Below, piece by piece: positions 54,501-63,881 of a DNA stretch of 64,000 nucleotides; the stretch's first letter is position 1, and every line of letters begins with the position of its first letter. The position numbers were made by a program, and so were the translations under genes. Source of the stretch: Aquibium carbonis. Its GTDB lineage: Bacteria; Pseudomonadota; Alphaproteobacteria; Rhizobiales; Rhizobiaceae. Under the pieces are notes generated by a model. That model was not told the DNA's origin. It did not search any database and saw only the letters and a program-made list of their open reading frames with translations. The DNA lies in NCBI RefSeq assembly GCF_003970795.1, contig NZ_RWKW01000025.1:56748-120747 (forward strand), in the 5' to 3' direction.

Positions 54501-56855
54501 TCAGTGCTTCGTCGCAGCCCTGATCGCCGCCCACACCTTCTGCGGGGTCGCCGGCATGGTGAGGTCGTTGTTGCCGATCGCATCGGTGATGGCGTTGATG
54601 ACCGCCGGCGGCGAGCCGATCGCGCCGGCCTCGCCGCAACCCTTGATGCCGAGCGGGTTGCCCGGGCAGGGGGTGTTGGTGGTCGACACGACGAAGGACG
54701 GCAGATCGCCCGCGCGCGGCATGGTGTAGTCCATGTAGCTCGCGGTGATGAGCTGGCCCGTCGCGGGATCGTAGTGGCAGCCTTCCAGCAGCGCCTGGCC
54801 GACGCCCTGGGCGATGCCGCCATGAACCTGGCCCTCGACGATCATCGGGTTGATGATGTTGCCGAAGTCGTCGGCGGCGACGAACTGGACGATCTCGGTG
54901 GTGCCCGTCTCCGGGTCGACCTCGACCTCGCAGATGTAGCAGCCGGCCGGGAAGGTGAAGTTCGTCGGGTCGTAGAAGGCGCCTTCCTTGAGGCCCGGCT
55001 CCATGCCGGCCGGCAGGTTGTGCGCGGCATAGGCGGCCAGCGCCATCTGGAACCAGGGCAGCGCCTTGTCGGTGCCGGCGACCTTCAGCTCGCCGTTCTC
55101 GATGACGATGTCGGCCTCGTCGGCTTCGAGCAGGTGCGCGGCGATCTTCCGCGCCTTGGCTTCCACCTTGTCGAGCGCCTTGACGATGGCCGACATGCCG
55201 ACGGCGCCGGAGCGGGAGCCGTAGGTGCCCATGCCCATCTGCACCTTGTCGGTGTCGCCATGGACGATCGAGACCTGGTCGATCGGCACGCCGAGCCGAT
55301 GGGAGACGAGCTGCGCGAAGGTGGTCTCGTGGCCCTGGCCGTGGCTGTGCGAACCGGTCAGCACCTCGATGGTGCCGGCCATGTTGACGCGCACCTCGGC
55401 CGATTCCCAAAGGCCGACGCCCGCGCCGAGCGAACCCACCGCCTGGCTGGGCGCGATGCCGCAGGCTTCGATGTAGCAGCTCATGCCGAGCCCGCGCAGC
55501 TTGCCACGGCTGGCCGCTTCCGCCTTGCGGGCGGGGAAGCCGGCATGGTCGGCCGCCTTCATCGCCGCGTCGAGCGAGGCGGCATAGTCGCCCGCGTCAT
55601 AGGCCATGATCACCGGCGTCTGGTGCGGGAAGGTGGTGATGAAGTTCTGCCGGCGAAGCTCGGCCGGGCTGACGCCGAGCTCGCGCGCCGCCGTTTCCAC
55701 CACGCGCTCCACCACGTAGGTGGCTTCGGGCCGGCCAGCGCCGCGATAGGCGTCGACGGGCGCGGTGTTGGTGTAGACCGCCTTGACGTTGCAATGGATC
55801 GCCGGGATCGCATACTGGCCCGACAGGAGCGTCGCATAAAGGTAGGTCGGGACCGACGACGAGAACAGCGACATGTAGCCGCCGAGATTGGCCACCGTCT
55901 CGACCTTCATCGCCGTCATGCGGTTGTTCGCGTCGAAGGCGAGTTTCACCTCGGTCACGTGGTCGCGGCCATGCGCGTCGGTGAGAAAACTCTCCGTGCG
56001 GTCGGCCACCCACTTGACCGGCACGCCGGTCTTCTTCGACGCCCACAGGCAGACGATTTCCTCGGGATAGATGAAGATCTTGGAGCCGAAGCCACCGCCG
56101 ACGTCGGGGGCGATGACGCGCAGCTTGTTTTCCGGTGCCACGTTGTAGAAGGCGCTCATGACGACGCGGGCGACATGCGGGTTCTGCGAGGTCGTCCAGC
56201 AGGTGTAGTGGTCCTCGGCCTTGTCGTAGTGGCCGAGAGCGGCGCGCGGCTCCATGGCGTTGGGAACCAGCCGGTTGTTGACGAGATGCATCGTGGTGAC
56301 GTGGGCGGCCGACGCCATCGCCTTCTCGACGGCCGAGGCGTCACCGATGTCCCAGTCGTAGATCAGGTTGTTGTCAGCTTCGGGATGCAACTGCGGGGCA
56401 CCGTCCTGCAGCGCCGCCACCGCGTCGGTGATGGCCGGACGCTCGCGGTAGTTGACGACGACGGCCTCGGCCGCGTCGCGCGCATCCGCCTTGGTCTCGG
56501 CCACGACGACCGCGACCGCCTCGCCGACGAAGCGCACCCGGTCGGTCGCCATCGGCGACCAGGCGCCCATCTTCATGGGCGTGCCATCCTTCGAGTGGAT
56601 CATCCAGCCGCAGATCAGGTTGCCGATGCCATCGGCCTTGATTTCGCGGCCCGTCAGCACGCCGATGACGCCGGGCATGGCCCTTGCGGCCGACACGTCG
56701 ATGCTCTCGATGTCGGCATGCGCGTGCGGGCTGCGCACGAATGCGGCGTGTTTCATGCCGGGCACCACCATGTCGTCGACATAGCGGCCAGCGCCGGTGA
56801 TGAAACGCTTGTCTTCCTTGCGCACGACCCGTGCGCCGATGCCTTCCAAGCCCAT
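54501..56855 (-). CDS. coxL: CO dehydrogenase-like molybdenum subunit, form II (CoxL)
   Basis: Large catalytic subunit of 784 residues that binds the molybdopterin cytosine dinucleotide cofactor. The active-site loop reads 'AYRGAGR' at residues 369-375, the signature of form II (CODH-like) enzymes; authentic CO-oxidising form I enzymes have AYxCSFR. The conserved Glu is in '[12 protein letters not shown]' near the C-terminus, and 'GGGFGSK' is the cofactor contact. The true substrate is therefore uncertain and may be an aldehyde or N-heterocycle. ATG 56855 with GGAGGAG 8 bases upstream is preferred to TTG 56861. Confidence 0.92.
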   Translation of the reverse strand: MGLEGIGARVVRKEDKRFITGAGRYVDDMVVPGMKHAAFVRSPHAHADIESIDVSAARAMPGVIGVLTGREIKADGIGNLICGWMIHSKDGTPMKMGAWSPMATDRVRFVGEAVAVVVAETKADARDAAEAVVVNYRERPAITDAVAALQDGAPQLHPEADNNLIYDWDIGDASAVEKAMASAAHVTTMHLVNNRLVPNAMEPRAALGHYDKAEDHYTCWTTSQNPHVARVVMSAFYNVAPENKLRVIAPDVGGGFGSKIFIYPEEIVCLWASKKTGVPVKWVADRTESFLTDAHGRDHVTEVKLAFDANNRMTAMKVETVANLGGYMSLFSSSVPTYLYATLLSGQYAIPAIHCNVKAVYTNTAPVDAYRGAGRPEATYVVERVVETAARELGVSPAELRRQNFITTFPHQTPVIMAYDAGDYAASLDAAMKAADHAGFPARKAEAASRGKLRGLGMSCYIEACGIAPSQAVGSLGAGVGLWESAEVRVNMAGTIEVLTGSHSHGQGHETTFAQLVSHRLGVPIDQVSIVHGDTDKVQMGMGTYGSRSGAVGMSAIVKALDKVEAKARKIAAHLLEADEADIVIENGELKVAGTDKALPWFQMALAAYAAHNLPAGMEPGLKEGAFYDPTNFTFPAGCYICEVEVDPETGTTEIVQFVAADDFGNIINPMIVEGQVHGGIAQGVGQALLEGCHYDPATGQLITASYMDYTMPRAGDLPSFVVSTTNTPCPGNPLGIKGCGEAGAIGSPPAVINAITDAIGNNDLTMPATPQKVWAAIRAATKH

Positions 56856-57011
56856 GTCCAAATCTCCTCCAGAATTGTTCAGGCGTTACGGCAGACGATG
56901 TCTCGACCAGGCAGCCAGGCGGCGGAGCGGAAACTCGTCGGGGACCGGGGTCTGCCGATCGGCGCCCGTGCCCCGTGGTGTCATACCCTCCCGCGCCCGC
57001 GGCCGCCGATG

Positions 57012-57500
57012 TCAGGCGGCCTTGGCCGCGCCCTTCGACATGACCTCCGAGGCCGCGAGGATCGCCTTGACGATGTTGTGATAACCGGTGCAGCGGCAGA
57101 TGTTGCCTTCGAGCTCGGCGCGCACGGTCTTCTCGTCGAGACCTTCCGGGTGACGATTGATCATGTCGGTCGCGGCCATGATCATGCCCGGGGTGCAGAA
57201 GCCGCATTGCAGGCCGTGATGCTCGCGGAAGGCGGCCTGCACCGGATGCAGGTCCGATCCGTCGGCCAGGCCCTCGATCGTGACCACCTCCGAGCCCGAC
57301 GCCTGGACAGCGAGGATCGAGCAGCTCTTCACCGCCTTGCCGTCGAGATGCACGACGCAGGCGCCGCATTGCGAGGTGTCGCAGCCGACATGGGTGCCGG
57401 TCATGCCGAGGTTTTCGCGCAGGAAATGCACGAGCAGCGTGCGGTCCTCCACGTTGCCTGTGATCGTGCGGCCATTCACGACCATTTTCACTTCAGACAT
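57012..57500 (-). CDS. coxS: CO dehydrogenase-like 2Fe-2S subunit (CoxS)
   Basis: Small subunit of 162 residues with two [2Fe-2S] clusters: the plant-type ferredoxin set '[14 protein letters not shown]' with the later Cys in 'KSCSI', and the C-terminal set 'QCGFCTPGM' with 'CRCTGYHNI'. First gene of the operon (coxS, coxL, coxM), which is the order typical of form II enzymes. GGAGGAG precedes the ATG at 57500. A 7-bp hairpin GGCCGCC/GGCGGCC (57001-57021) spans its stop codon and may modulate read-through into coxL. Confidence 0.93.
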   Translation of the reverse strand: MSEVKMVVNGRTITGNVEDRTLLVHFLRENLGMTGTHVGCDTSQCGACVVHLDGKAVKSCSILAVQASGSEVVTIEGLADGSDLHPVQAAFREHHGLQCGFCTPGMIMAATDMINRHPEGLDEKTVRAELEGNICRCTGYHNIVKAILAASEVMSKGAAKAA

Positions 57501-57867
57501 CGATCTCCTCCTGTGCCTGTCTCTTGGATGGGTCCGCGCTGTCCATGCGCAGTCAGGTCGGAGGCGAGATTAGCGCAGCGGCGCGAAGAGTCCATCGCCA
57601 AGCGCCTGATTATTCTGCCGTGCGGCCCTTGGTCCGCGCCAGGGCGATCCCGCTTTCGTGACTGGATGCGAAGCGGCTTCTCCTGTGGCTGGACGATGTG
57701 CCCGGCGTGGCTTCGCGGCGCTGGCCGCTCCGGCGGCGCCCAGCATCGAGGCGCCTCGCGGCCGTCTCGACATCACGTTCGATTTGTGGCGCTTGGTGCT
57801 TGAACTTTTGCCCCGATGCCGGTATCAGGCGCACACGATCCGGCAGCGCATCAGCGCGGGCCGGCGG
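57501..57867. other. Intergenic region between coxS and tRNA-Thr
   Basis: A 367-base stretch with no recognisable gene. It should hold the cox promoter (leftward) and the tRNA promoter (rightward). No clear palindrome or repeat was recognised. Confidence 0.5.
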
Positions 57868-57943
57868 GCCGCTTTAGCTCAGTCGGTAGAGCACATCATT
57901 CGTAATGATGGGGTCAGGTGTTCGAGTCACCTAAGCGGCACCA
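57868..57943 (+). tRNA. tRNA-Thr (anticodon CGU)
   Basis: Complete 76-base cloverleaf with encoded CCA. Acceptor stem GCCGCTT/AAGCGGC, D-arm GCTC...GAGC, anticodon stem CATCA/TGATG with CGT at 57901-57903, and T-arm AGGTG-TTCGAGT-CACCT. The anticodon CGU reads ACG (threonine). Confidence 0.95.
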
Positions 57944-58195
57944 CTTTCCACGCTGATCACCATGATTGTGCACGACGCCTCGTCGGCGGCCGCGATGGGC
58001 GACCACCGGCTTCCAGCGAGCCGCTGCGGACGTGCCGGTATCTTGCTCCACACGATGAACCGTCATCAGCAGGGCGACGGACGCGGTTCCGCCGCGGTGC
58101 GTCAGCGTCAGGTGCGGCCGTCGTCGGATCACGTGACGAACATCCCTCGCGCTGGCCGTCCCGAGGGTCTCGTTCTCAGCGGCACCGCTTGGGAA

Positions 58196-59473
58196 TTACA
58201 TTCCGGAGGATGATCTTCCGGGATCTCGACGAGCCGTCGTCCGAGCATGCGCCTGGAGACCAAGTGCTTCGACCAGATCGCGCCCCGCCACGTAGCGATG
58301 CGGAGGACGGTACGCCCGATCCCGAAGATCGGAGGGCAGGCGAACGCGGCCGTCCGTCAACCGCTCGACGGCCAGCCGCAGCCGGTCCCGATGCTCTCGC
58401 ATCCTGGCGATGGTGGCGTTGCGGATCGCATCGGGCGCCACGGCCCTCGCGATGATGTCAGCCACTCCGTCCCGAACGGCTTCGGGCTCGTCATCCACCG
58501 TGAGCCAGTAATCGCGACCGGCAAACTGGTCGCGTCCGCCGACGGAACGGGTCGAAACGACCGGCAATCCGCACAGAAGGTACTCAATGCTGGCCTTCAT
58601 CGCGCCTTCCTCCGCCGACAGGCACAAGCCGACCCGGCAGCGAGAAACCATGTCGCGTACAGCGCCGAGCGGGAGCCGCTCGATGGCTCCGTCGCGGATC
58701 CGGTTGACGAAAGTGTGCCGAGGCATCACCGCTTGCAGGCTTTTAAGATAGGCGACGGCCTCGTCCATCGAGATGTCGTTGTTGTGATAGTAGACGAAAG
58801 CACAATCCTCGACCTCTCGCGCAAGTTCGTGCCGCTTCCAGGGGATCATCGCGCCGTTGTAAATCGCCCGAAATCGCTTCTCGTCATGGTCTCCGATGTC
58901 GAACTCGAACTCATCGACGAACGCATTGTGGTTGCAGAGAACCGCGTCGAGGCCCGCAGCCGATAGCAGCTTGACCTCCTCCGGTTCGTTGCACAGGAAG
59001 AGAAACAGGTGCTCGGGTCGGTGGTATCGGTAGATGTCGACGATGGATGCCAGGCGTCGGATGATGTTCGGAGAGCGGGTCGACCAGGTGAGGGTGACCA
59101 GGAACAGCGCGCGATTTCCGCGAAGCTGACGACCGATGAACTGCGCAACGCCCAAGGGGGCCAGCGGATTGTGCTGGGTGTGAATCACCACCGCGTCATC
59201 CACGCTGACACGGTGGGCATAGATGGAGTGGCCATGCAGGCGCTCGGGTGCGTCGGGTGCATAGGGATGCCTGGCCCAGATGTGCTTTCTGAAGAAATGC
59301 TTCAACGATCGGGTACGCGACACGGCATGCTCCAGGTGAAGACCGGGTACCCGCTGATGGGTATATTTGGCGGGGATCGGTCTCTCCAGATTTCGATCCC
59401 GAGTCAATTGCGAGACAATTCTTTGTAGGCTAATAACAGCCACTGCTCGCGCGGAAGCCGAAGTCGCTGCCAT
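58196..59473 (-). CDS. Glycosyltransferase (GT4/GT-B-like)
   Basis: Protein of 425 residues without membrane segments. The C-terminal half has a GT-B nucleotide-sugar-binding region: 'CRVGLCLSAEEGAMKASIEY' followed by 'LLCGLPVVSTRSVGGRD', the E-x7-E-like motif of family 1/4 glycosyltransferases. Donor and acceptor are unknown; context points to a surface glycan or modified peptide. The first start at 59473 leaves only 19 bases to the divergent PqqD-like gene and overlaps an AT-rich patch likely to be a promoter, so the true start may be further in, for example TTG 59407. Confidence 0.78.
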   Translation of the reverse strand: MAATSASARAVAVISLQRIVSQLTRDRNLERPIPAKYTHQRVPGLHLEHAVSRTRSLKHFFRKHIWARHPYAPDAPERLHGHSIYAHRVSVDDAVVIHTQHNPLAPLGVAQFIGRQLRGNRALFLVTLTWSTRSPNIIRRLASIVDIYRYHRPEHLFLFLCNEPEEVKLLSAAGLDAVLCNHNAFVDEFEFDIGDHDEKRFRAIYNGAMIPWKRHELAREVEDCAFVYYHNNDISMDEAVAYLKSLQAVMPRHTFVNRIRDGAIERLPLGAVRDMVSRCRVGLCLSAEEGAMKASIEYLLCGLPVVSTRSVGGRDQFAGRDYWLTVDDEPEAVRDGVADIIARAVAPDAIRNATIARMREHRDRLRLAVERLTDGRVRLPSDLRDRAYRPPHRYVAGRDLVEALGLQAHARTTARRDPGRSSSGM

Positions 59474-59492
59474 CCATGATCAAGACCCTTGC

Positions 59493-59909
59493 ATGAACAA
59501 CCTGAATTCTGCCTACGCTGTTGCTGGCTCCGATGTCGCTTTCGAGGTTTTCGATGGTGACGTCATCGTTCTCGACATGGGGAACGGTAAATATTACAGC
59601 TTTTCCAACGGTGGCAGCGCTGTTTGGGTTGCGCTCGTTGCCGGTGTTGCGCCTAGCGATATTGCCAACCACTCGGCGCATGGTGAGGCGGTCCCCGGTT
59701 TCGTGAAACAATTGCATGATCTGGGGTTGATCGAGGCGCGGCCATCGCTTTTGCCCGTCGCGGCAGATTCCGATCAGATCGCCGCCCTGGCCGCTGCCAA
59801 CGAAGCGCCCGATCTCAGGATTTTCGATGACATGGCCGATCTTTTCCTCGCCGACCCCATCCACGATGTCGAGGAGCCGCAGGGTTGGCCCGTCGTGAAA
59901 CAGGCCTAG
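59493..59909 (+). CDS. PqqD-like protein (RiPP recognition element type)
   Basis: Protein of 138 residues. The N-terminal 85 residues have the PqqD fold pattern: 'VIVLDMGNGKYYSFSNGGSA', then 'VWVALVAGVAPSDIANH' and 'FVKQLHDLGLIEARPS'. PqqD-like domains bind leader peptides of ribosomally made, modified peptides; related stand-alone proteins also sit in surface-polysaccharide loci beside HprK-like kinases. The C-terminal 50 acidic residues are unlike PqqD. It is the first gene of a rightward operon and overlaps the next gene's likely start. Confidence 0.75.
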   Translation: MNNLNSAYAVAGSDVAFEVFDGDVIVLDMGNGKYYSFSNGGSAVWVALVAGVAPSDIANHSAHGEAVPGFVKQLHDLGLIEARPSLLPVAADSDQIAALAAANEAPDLRIFDDMADLFLADPIHDVEEPQGWPVVKQA

Positions 59910-60988
59910 TGCCGACGACGAACACCACGATGTGGCGGACCGAAGCCATAACGACGGCGACCATCGCGGGCTATGGCAGGCATCTGCTGGACGTTGCCAG
60001 CGCGACGCCGGAACATCTGCTGGCGACGATCGACGTTGCGCTTCCGCATCTCGATCTGCGGGTCCGCGTGCCGGAGGGCACCTTGGCCGACGCCGTGCGG
60101 ACGGCCTTCGTCCCGTGGGGCGACAAGGCGTCGAAGCCATCGAGGAGGGCCGAAATCACCGTTCTCGACCCGACTGTCGGCGACACGCCGGATCCGCTCG
60201 GATGGGGCAGCGCGCCCTATGTCCCGCACGAGATATCGAGGTCGTTGAGCCAGGTCGGCTTGCAGGGCAGTCTCTTCCACGATCTTCGCTTCTGGCAATT
60301 CCATGATCTGGCGACCGGGCAGGGCGTGCAACTCATGGCCGGGCCGGACTCTTTCCCGCCATGGGAGCCCGGCGCTCCGTTGAGGGCTTTCCTTCACTGG
60401 GAATACGCCGCCCAAGGGCGGCGGATGACGCATGCCGGAACCCTTGGCCGCGAAGGACGCGGCGTGCTTCTGGCCGGCGCCGGAGGATCAGGCAAATCCG
60501 GGACCGTCCTCGCCGGTCTTCTCCATGGACTGAGCAGCGTCGGCGACGATTATGTGCTGGTCGATCTTTCCGAAAACCGTGTCTGCGCCTTTCCGATCTT
60601 CACGACATTGAAGCAGGACGAACGCGGCGCCAGGCGTCTCCATCTCGATCGCTTGCTCGGCTCCCGAGAGCTGAACTGGCAGGGCAAGGTCCAGTTTCGA
60701 ACATCTGACATCGAAGCGGACATTGCCAGGGACGGGTTGTCGATCGGCGCCATTCTGCTGCCGAAGGTCGGCGCGGACGCCACCTCGGTTCACGTCGCCA
60801 GCCGCTCGGAAGCCATGCTGGGCCTCGCGCCAAGCGCCGTCTACCAGATGCCGGGCGAGCGGGAGAGTGGCTTTCGGTTCTTCAGCAGGCTGGTCTCCAT
60901 GCTCCCGGCCTATCGACTTGAGCTCGGGCCGGATCCAGAGGAGATCGCCGCAGTGCTGTGGCAGTTCATGGACGAGCTTGCATCATGA
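59909..60988 (+). CDS. HPr kinase (HprK)-like P-loop kinase
   Basis: Protein of 359 residues with an HprK-type C-terminal domain: P-loop 'LLAGAGGSGKSGT' (about residues 189-201) followed by 'SVGDDYVLVDL', the GDD motif of HprK-related kinases. Such kinases phosphorylate the C-terminal Ser of some lasso-peptide precursors (paeninodin type) and occur in glycan loci. The N-terminal 150 residues are not recognised. The start is uncertain: GTG 59909 overlaps the pqqD-like stop (TAGTG); TTG 59885 (with GAGGAG upstream) and ATG 59930 are alternatives. Its stop overlaps the next ATG (ATGA). Confidence 0.75.
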   Translation: MPTTNTTMWRTEAITTATIAGYGRHLLDVASATPEHLLATIDVALPHLDLRVRVPEGTLADAVRTAFVPWGDKASKPSRRAEITVLDPTVGDTPDPLGWGSAPYVPHEISRSLSQVGLQGSLFHDLRFWQFHDLATGQGVQLMAGPDSFPPWEPGAPLRAFLHWEYAAQGRRMTHAGTLGREGRGVLLAGAGGSGKSGTVLAGLLHGLSSVGDDYVLVDLSENRVCAFPIFTTLKQDERGARRLHLDRLLGSRELNWQGKVQFRTSDIEADIARDGLSIGAILLPKVGADATSVHVASRSEAMLGLAPSAVYQMPGERESGFRFFSRLVSMLPAYRLELGPDPEEIAAVLWQFMDELAS

Positions 60989-61734
60989 AGCTCAGCGTGA
61001 TCGTGCCAGTCTTCAACAGGGAAAGATTCGTCGCAGCCGCGCTCCGGTCGCTCCTGCGCCAGCGAGATACGATCGAGCTCGACATCATCGTCGTCGATGA
61101 CGGTTCGACCGACCGATCAAGGGACATCGTCGAGGCACTGGCTGCGTTGCACGGCGGCATCCGCCTGTTGACCCAGGACAACGGTGGCGTGGCTCGCGCG
61201 CGCAACACCGGTTTGCGCTCCCTTCCCGGCGACGCCGACCTGGTCAGCTTCCTCGATTCGGACGACTTTTCTCCCGCCGGGCGTTTCATAGCCGACATCT
61301 CCCATTTTTCGGATCCGTCCATCGAGTTCGTCTACGGTCGCCTCTGCAAGGTTGACCGGCTCGACGATGAACGGTTGTTGCCCGATGCGGATGCGAAACT
61401 GGAAACCGTCCGGGGCATCCAGTTGGCTGCCGGCCTGTTCAGGCGAAGCTTCATCGACCGTGTGGGGCTCTTCAACGAGAGCTTCCAGCAAGGCGAGGAC
61501 ACCGATTACCTGTTCCGGGCCTTCGAGCAGCGTCGCAACGCGGTCTTCACCGATACCGTAGGCGTCTACTACCGCCAGCATGGCGACAGCCTGACGAACA
61601 ATTCCGAGGACATGCGGAGGGGGTTCATCCGGGCTCTCAGCCTGTCGGCGCAACGCCGCCGCAGAAATCCGTCCCTCGCCAGACTCGACACCATCTTCGG
61701 TCAACCGGACGCAACAACCGTTCAAGAAGCCTGA
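60985..61734 (+). CDS. Family 2 glycosyltransferase
   Basis: GT-A glycosyltransferase of 249 residues. 'LSVIVPVFNRERFV' and 'VDDGSTDRSRDIV' are the GT2 N-terminal motifs; the metal-binding DxD is 'FLDSDDFSP', and 'QGEDTDYLFRAF' is the catalytic ED region. No membrane segment is present. ATG 60985 overlaps the HprK-like gene stop. Acceptor unknown. Confidence 0.88.
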   Translation: MKLSVIVPVFNRERFVAAALRSLLRQRDTIELDIIVVDDGSTDRSRDIVEALAALHGGIRLLTQDNGGVARARNTGLRSLPGDADLVSFLDSDDFSPAGRFIADISHFSDPSIEFVYGRLCKVDRLDDERLLPDADAKLETVRGIQLAAGLFRRSFIDRVGLFNESFQQGEDTDYLFRAFEQRRNAVFTDTVGVYYRQHGDSLTNNSEDMRRGFIRALSLSAQRRRRNPSLARLDTIFGQPDATTVQEA

Positions 61735-61739
61735 GCCTC

Positions 61740-62429
61740 ATGGATAGACAGAAGCTCGACTATGCCGTCGTCATTCCGGCCTGGAACGCTGCCGAAACGA
61801 TCGAGGAGACGCTCCGATCGGTCGCGGCGCAGTCCAGACCCGCTGACGAGGTGATCATTGTCGATGACGGCTCGACGGACGATACGCTGTCTGTCGCCCG
61901 CAAGGCGCATGTCCCGTTCCGTCCCCTCCGCCAAGAGGCGCAGGAAGGCCCGGGAGCGGCGACGACACTTGGGATCCGGTCAGCCCGGACGACCTACATC
62001 GCCTTCCTCGATTCCGATGACCTTTGGCTGCCCGACAAGATGGAGCGTCAGCTGTCCCATCTCGCCGCATCACCGGGCATTCACGGCGTCTTCGGCCATT
62101 GGCAAGCGTTCCACGGCAGTCCCGACAGGGGCTTGCATGCTCCGACCGCGGGCTGGAGCAGGACCACGCTCGTCGTTCGAAAGGACGTCGCCGATGCGGT
62201 GGGACCCATGGTCGATCTGGCGGCCAGGGTGGGAGACATGATCGACTGGATCCAGCGCGCCAGGGAACAGGGGTATGTTCTGGAGATGCTGCCGGACGTC
62301 GTCGCCTATCGGCGTGTCCGACCCGGCAGCCTCTCCGACGTGCGCACGAATGTGGATCGCAACCGGGGCTATCTTGCCGCGGCGCGAAATGCCCTCTTGC
62401 GGCGTCAGGTCGCCAAGGCAGGAAAATAG
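61740..62429 (+). CDS. Family 2 glycosyltransferase (short)
   Basis: Second GT-A protein, 229 residues. 'YAVVIPAWNAAETIEETLRS', 'VDDGSTDDTLSVA' and DxD 'FLDSDDLWLP' are intact. The catalytic-base region is less typical than in its neighbour: instead of an ED pair near the end of the core it has 'RVGDMIDWIQRA', as in short GT2 proteins. It begins 6 bases after the first GT2 stop and ends 4 bases before the nucleotidyltransferase gene, so all are one operon. Confidence 0.85.
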   Translation: MDRQKLDYAVVIPAWNAAETIEETLRSVAAQSRPADEVIIVDDGSTDDTLSVARKAHVPFRPLRQEAQEGPGAATTLGIRSARTTYIAFLDSDDLWLPDKMERQLSHLAASPGIHGVFGHWQAFHGSPDRGLHAPTAGWSRTTLVVRKDVADAVGPMVDLAARVGDMIDWIQRAREQGYVLEMLPDVVAYRRVRPGSLSDVRTNVDRNRGYLAAARNALLRRQVAKAGK

Positions 62430-62432
62430 AGC

Positions 62433-63881
62433 ATGCGCCGCGTCGCCCGTCGATTTCCCGATCATGGATGGGCATGGCCGGATGGGAGCCTCGACCAGTT
62501 GCTGAAGGCTGCGCTCGTGGAGGACGCCGCCGCTCTGAAACTGGCCCAGGAGTGGCTGGCGCGGCACGACATCGACGCGGCGGGCTTCCGGGAGCATCGG
62601 CTGCTGGCGGCAATTGCACTTCGCTTCGGCAAGCGACTGTCCGAGCAGCCCGCATATCCACGGCTCGCTGGGCTTCAGAAGATGCTGTGGTCGCGTTCGC
62701 GGTTCGCCATGCGCGAGGCCGAGCCCGTGCTTCGGGCCCTGGTCGAAGCGGATTGCCCAGTCATGCTGATCAAGGGAGCAGCCAGAATCGCTCTGGACGC
62801 CCATGCGCAGAAGGGGCGTGTCTCCCACGACATCGACTTTCTTGTGCGCCCGCAGGATGTCGGGCTCGCTTTCCAGACGATCTGCCGGTTCGGGTGGGAA
62901 CCGGCCACCGGAAGCAGCAGTCATGCGCTCGTTGACCGCTTGCCGACGCTTCGATCGCTCAACTTCCAGAAGGGGGAATTCGGCGATCTCGATCTCCACC
63001 AGTTCGCCTACCACGCCGCCCATTCGAGCCGCATCGACGACGAGGGCCTGTGGACGCGAGCCGTGGACGCTGAACTCGTCGGGGTGCCGGTCAAGGTTCC
63101 GGCCGCCTCTGACCGTATCGCGATGGCCGTCGCGCATGGCGGCCTGGATGCCCACACGCACAGCGACTGGCTCGTCGATTGCGATGCCGCGATACGCGGC
63201 AATTCCATCGACTGGGACGCCTTGCTGGAGACCGTGGAACGACGGTCGATTGCCGTGCCGACCGCCATCGCCTTGACCTATCTCGGCCAGGAGGTCGACG
63301 CGCCGGTGCCCATGTGGGTGCTCGGCCGCCTGGATGAACTGGTGCGGCGGACGAAGCCGTGGTCTCGCCTGTCCGCCCTCCTTCAGGCAAAGCCGCGGGG
63401 TTCATACGGCTCGATCGTGTGGCTGGCGCGAGGATGCGCGAAGCTGGTCCGGTTGCGGCAGGCACGCCCCGACAGGGTTCAGGTCGGCGCACCGTCCGCG
63501 CCCGTGTGGCGTGGGCGGCGGCGGACATCGGTCACCGGCACCGGTGGTCCAATCCCAGCCCTTCGTCAGGCCCTCGCCCGGGATGGCGCTGCCTCCGCAC
63601 TCAGATTGACGCTCGATTGCGACCTGCCCCCGATCCGGCGAAGGATCGACTTCGAGTTGCGTTCAGGAGATCGCGTCGTGGCGCTGCTCCGGTACCGCAA
63701 TCACCTGGCGCAAAAGGGACCCTGCCGGCTCGAATTCGGAGGCGAAATCCCGGTGGACGCCGAGGAGGCGCTCGTTCTGGACGCACGTCCAACGCGTTTC
63801 CTGCGGTCTCGAAGCAGCCCGCAGGATCTCGCCGCATTCGGCGCCATCCCCTTCAGCATTCATTTGCTCGCGTGGCATTAA
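62433..63881 (+). CDS. NTP_transf_5-type nucleotidyltransferase family protein
   Basis: Protein of 482 residues. The central region (about 95-200) matches the uncharacterised nucleotidyltransferase family found in lasso-peptide and exopolysaccharide loci: 'VMLIKGAARIALDAH' followed by the metal motif 'HDIDFLVRPQD' (D-x-D) and 'FGDLDLHQFAYH'. The C-terminal 130 residues look like a separate beta-rich domain. It probably transfers a nucleotide or phosphosugar to an unknown acceptor. Last visible gene of the operon; the remaining 119 bases (63882-64000) show no gene. Confidence 0.78.
   Translation: MRRVARRFPDHGWAWPDGSLDQLLKAALVEDAAALKLAQEWLARHDIDAAGFREHRLLAAIALRFGKRLSEQPAYPRLAGLQKMLWSRSRFAMREAEPVLRALVEADCPVMLIKGAARIALDAHAQKGRVSHDIDFLVRPQDVGLAFQTICRFGWEPATGSSSHALVDRLPTLRSLNFQKGEFGDLDLHQFAYHAAHSSRIDDEGLWTRAVDAELVGVPVKVPAASDRIAMAVAHGGLDAHTHSDWLVDCDAAIRGNSIDWDALLETVERRSIAVPTAIALTYLGQEVDAPVPMWVLGRLDELVRRTKPWSRLSALLQAKPRGSYGSIVWLARGCAKLVRLRQARPDRVQVGAPSAPVWRGRRRTSVTGTGGPIPALRQALARDGAASALRLTLDCDLPPIRRRIDFELRSGDRVVALLRYRNHLAQKGPCRLEFGGEIPVDAEEALVLDARPTRFLRSRSSPQDLAAFGAIPFSIHLLAWH

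Noticed and set aside
54501..56855. Authentic CO-oxidising (form I) CO dehydrogenase
   Set aside because: The active-site loop is AYRGAGR rather than AYxCSFR and gene order is S-L-M, both form II features.
54366..57803. Plus-strand open frame of about 1145 codons across coxL and coxS
   Set aside because: Antisense shadow of cox genes; His/Asp/Arg-rich translation without recognisable motifs.
59493..63881. Complete lasso-peptide gene cluster
   Set aside because: No precursor, B2-type protease or asparagine-synthetase-like cyclase is present in the window; only recognition/tailoring-type genes are seen.
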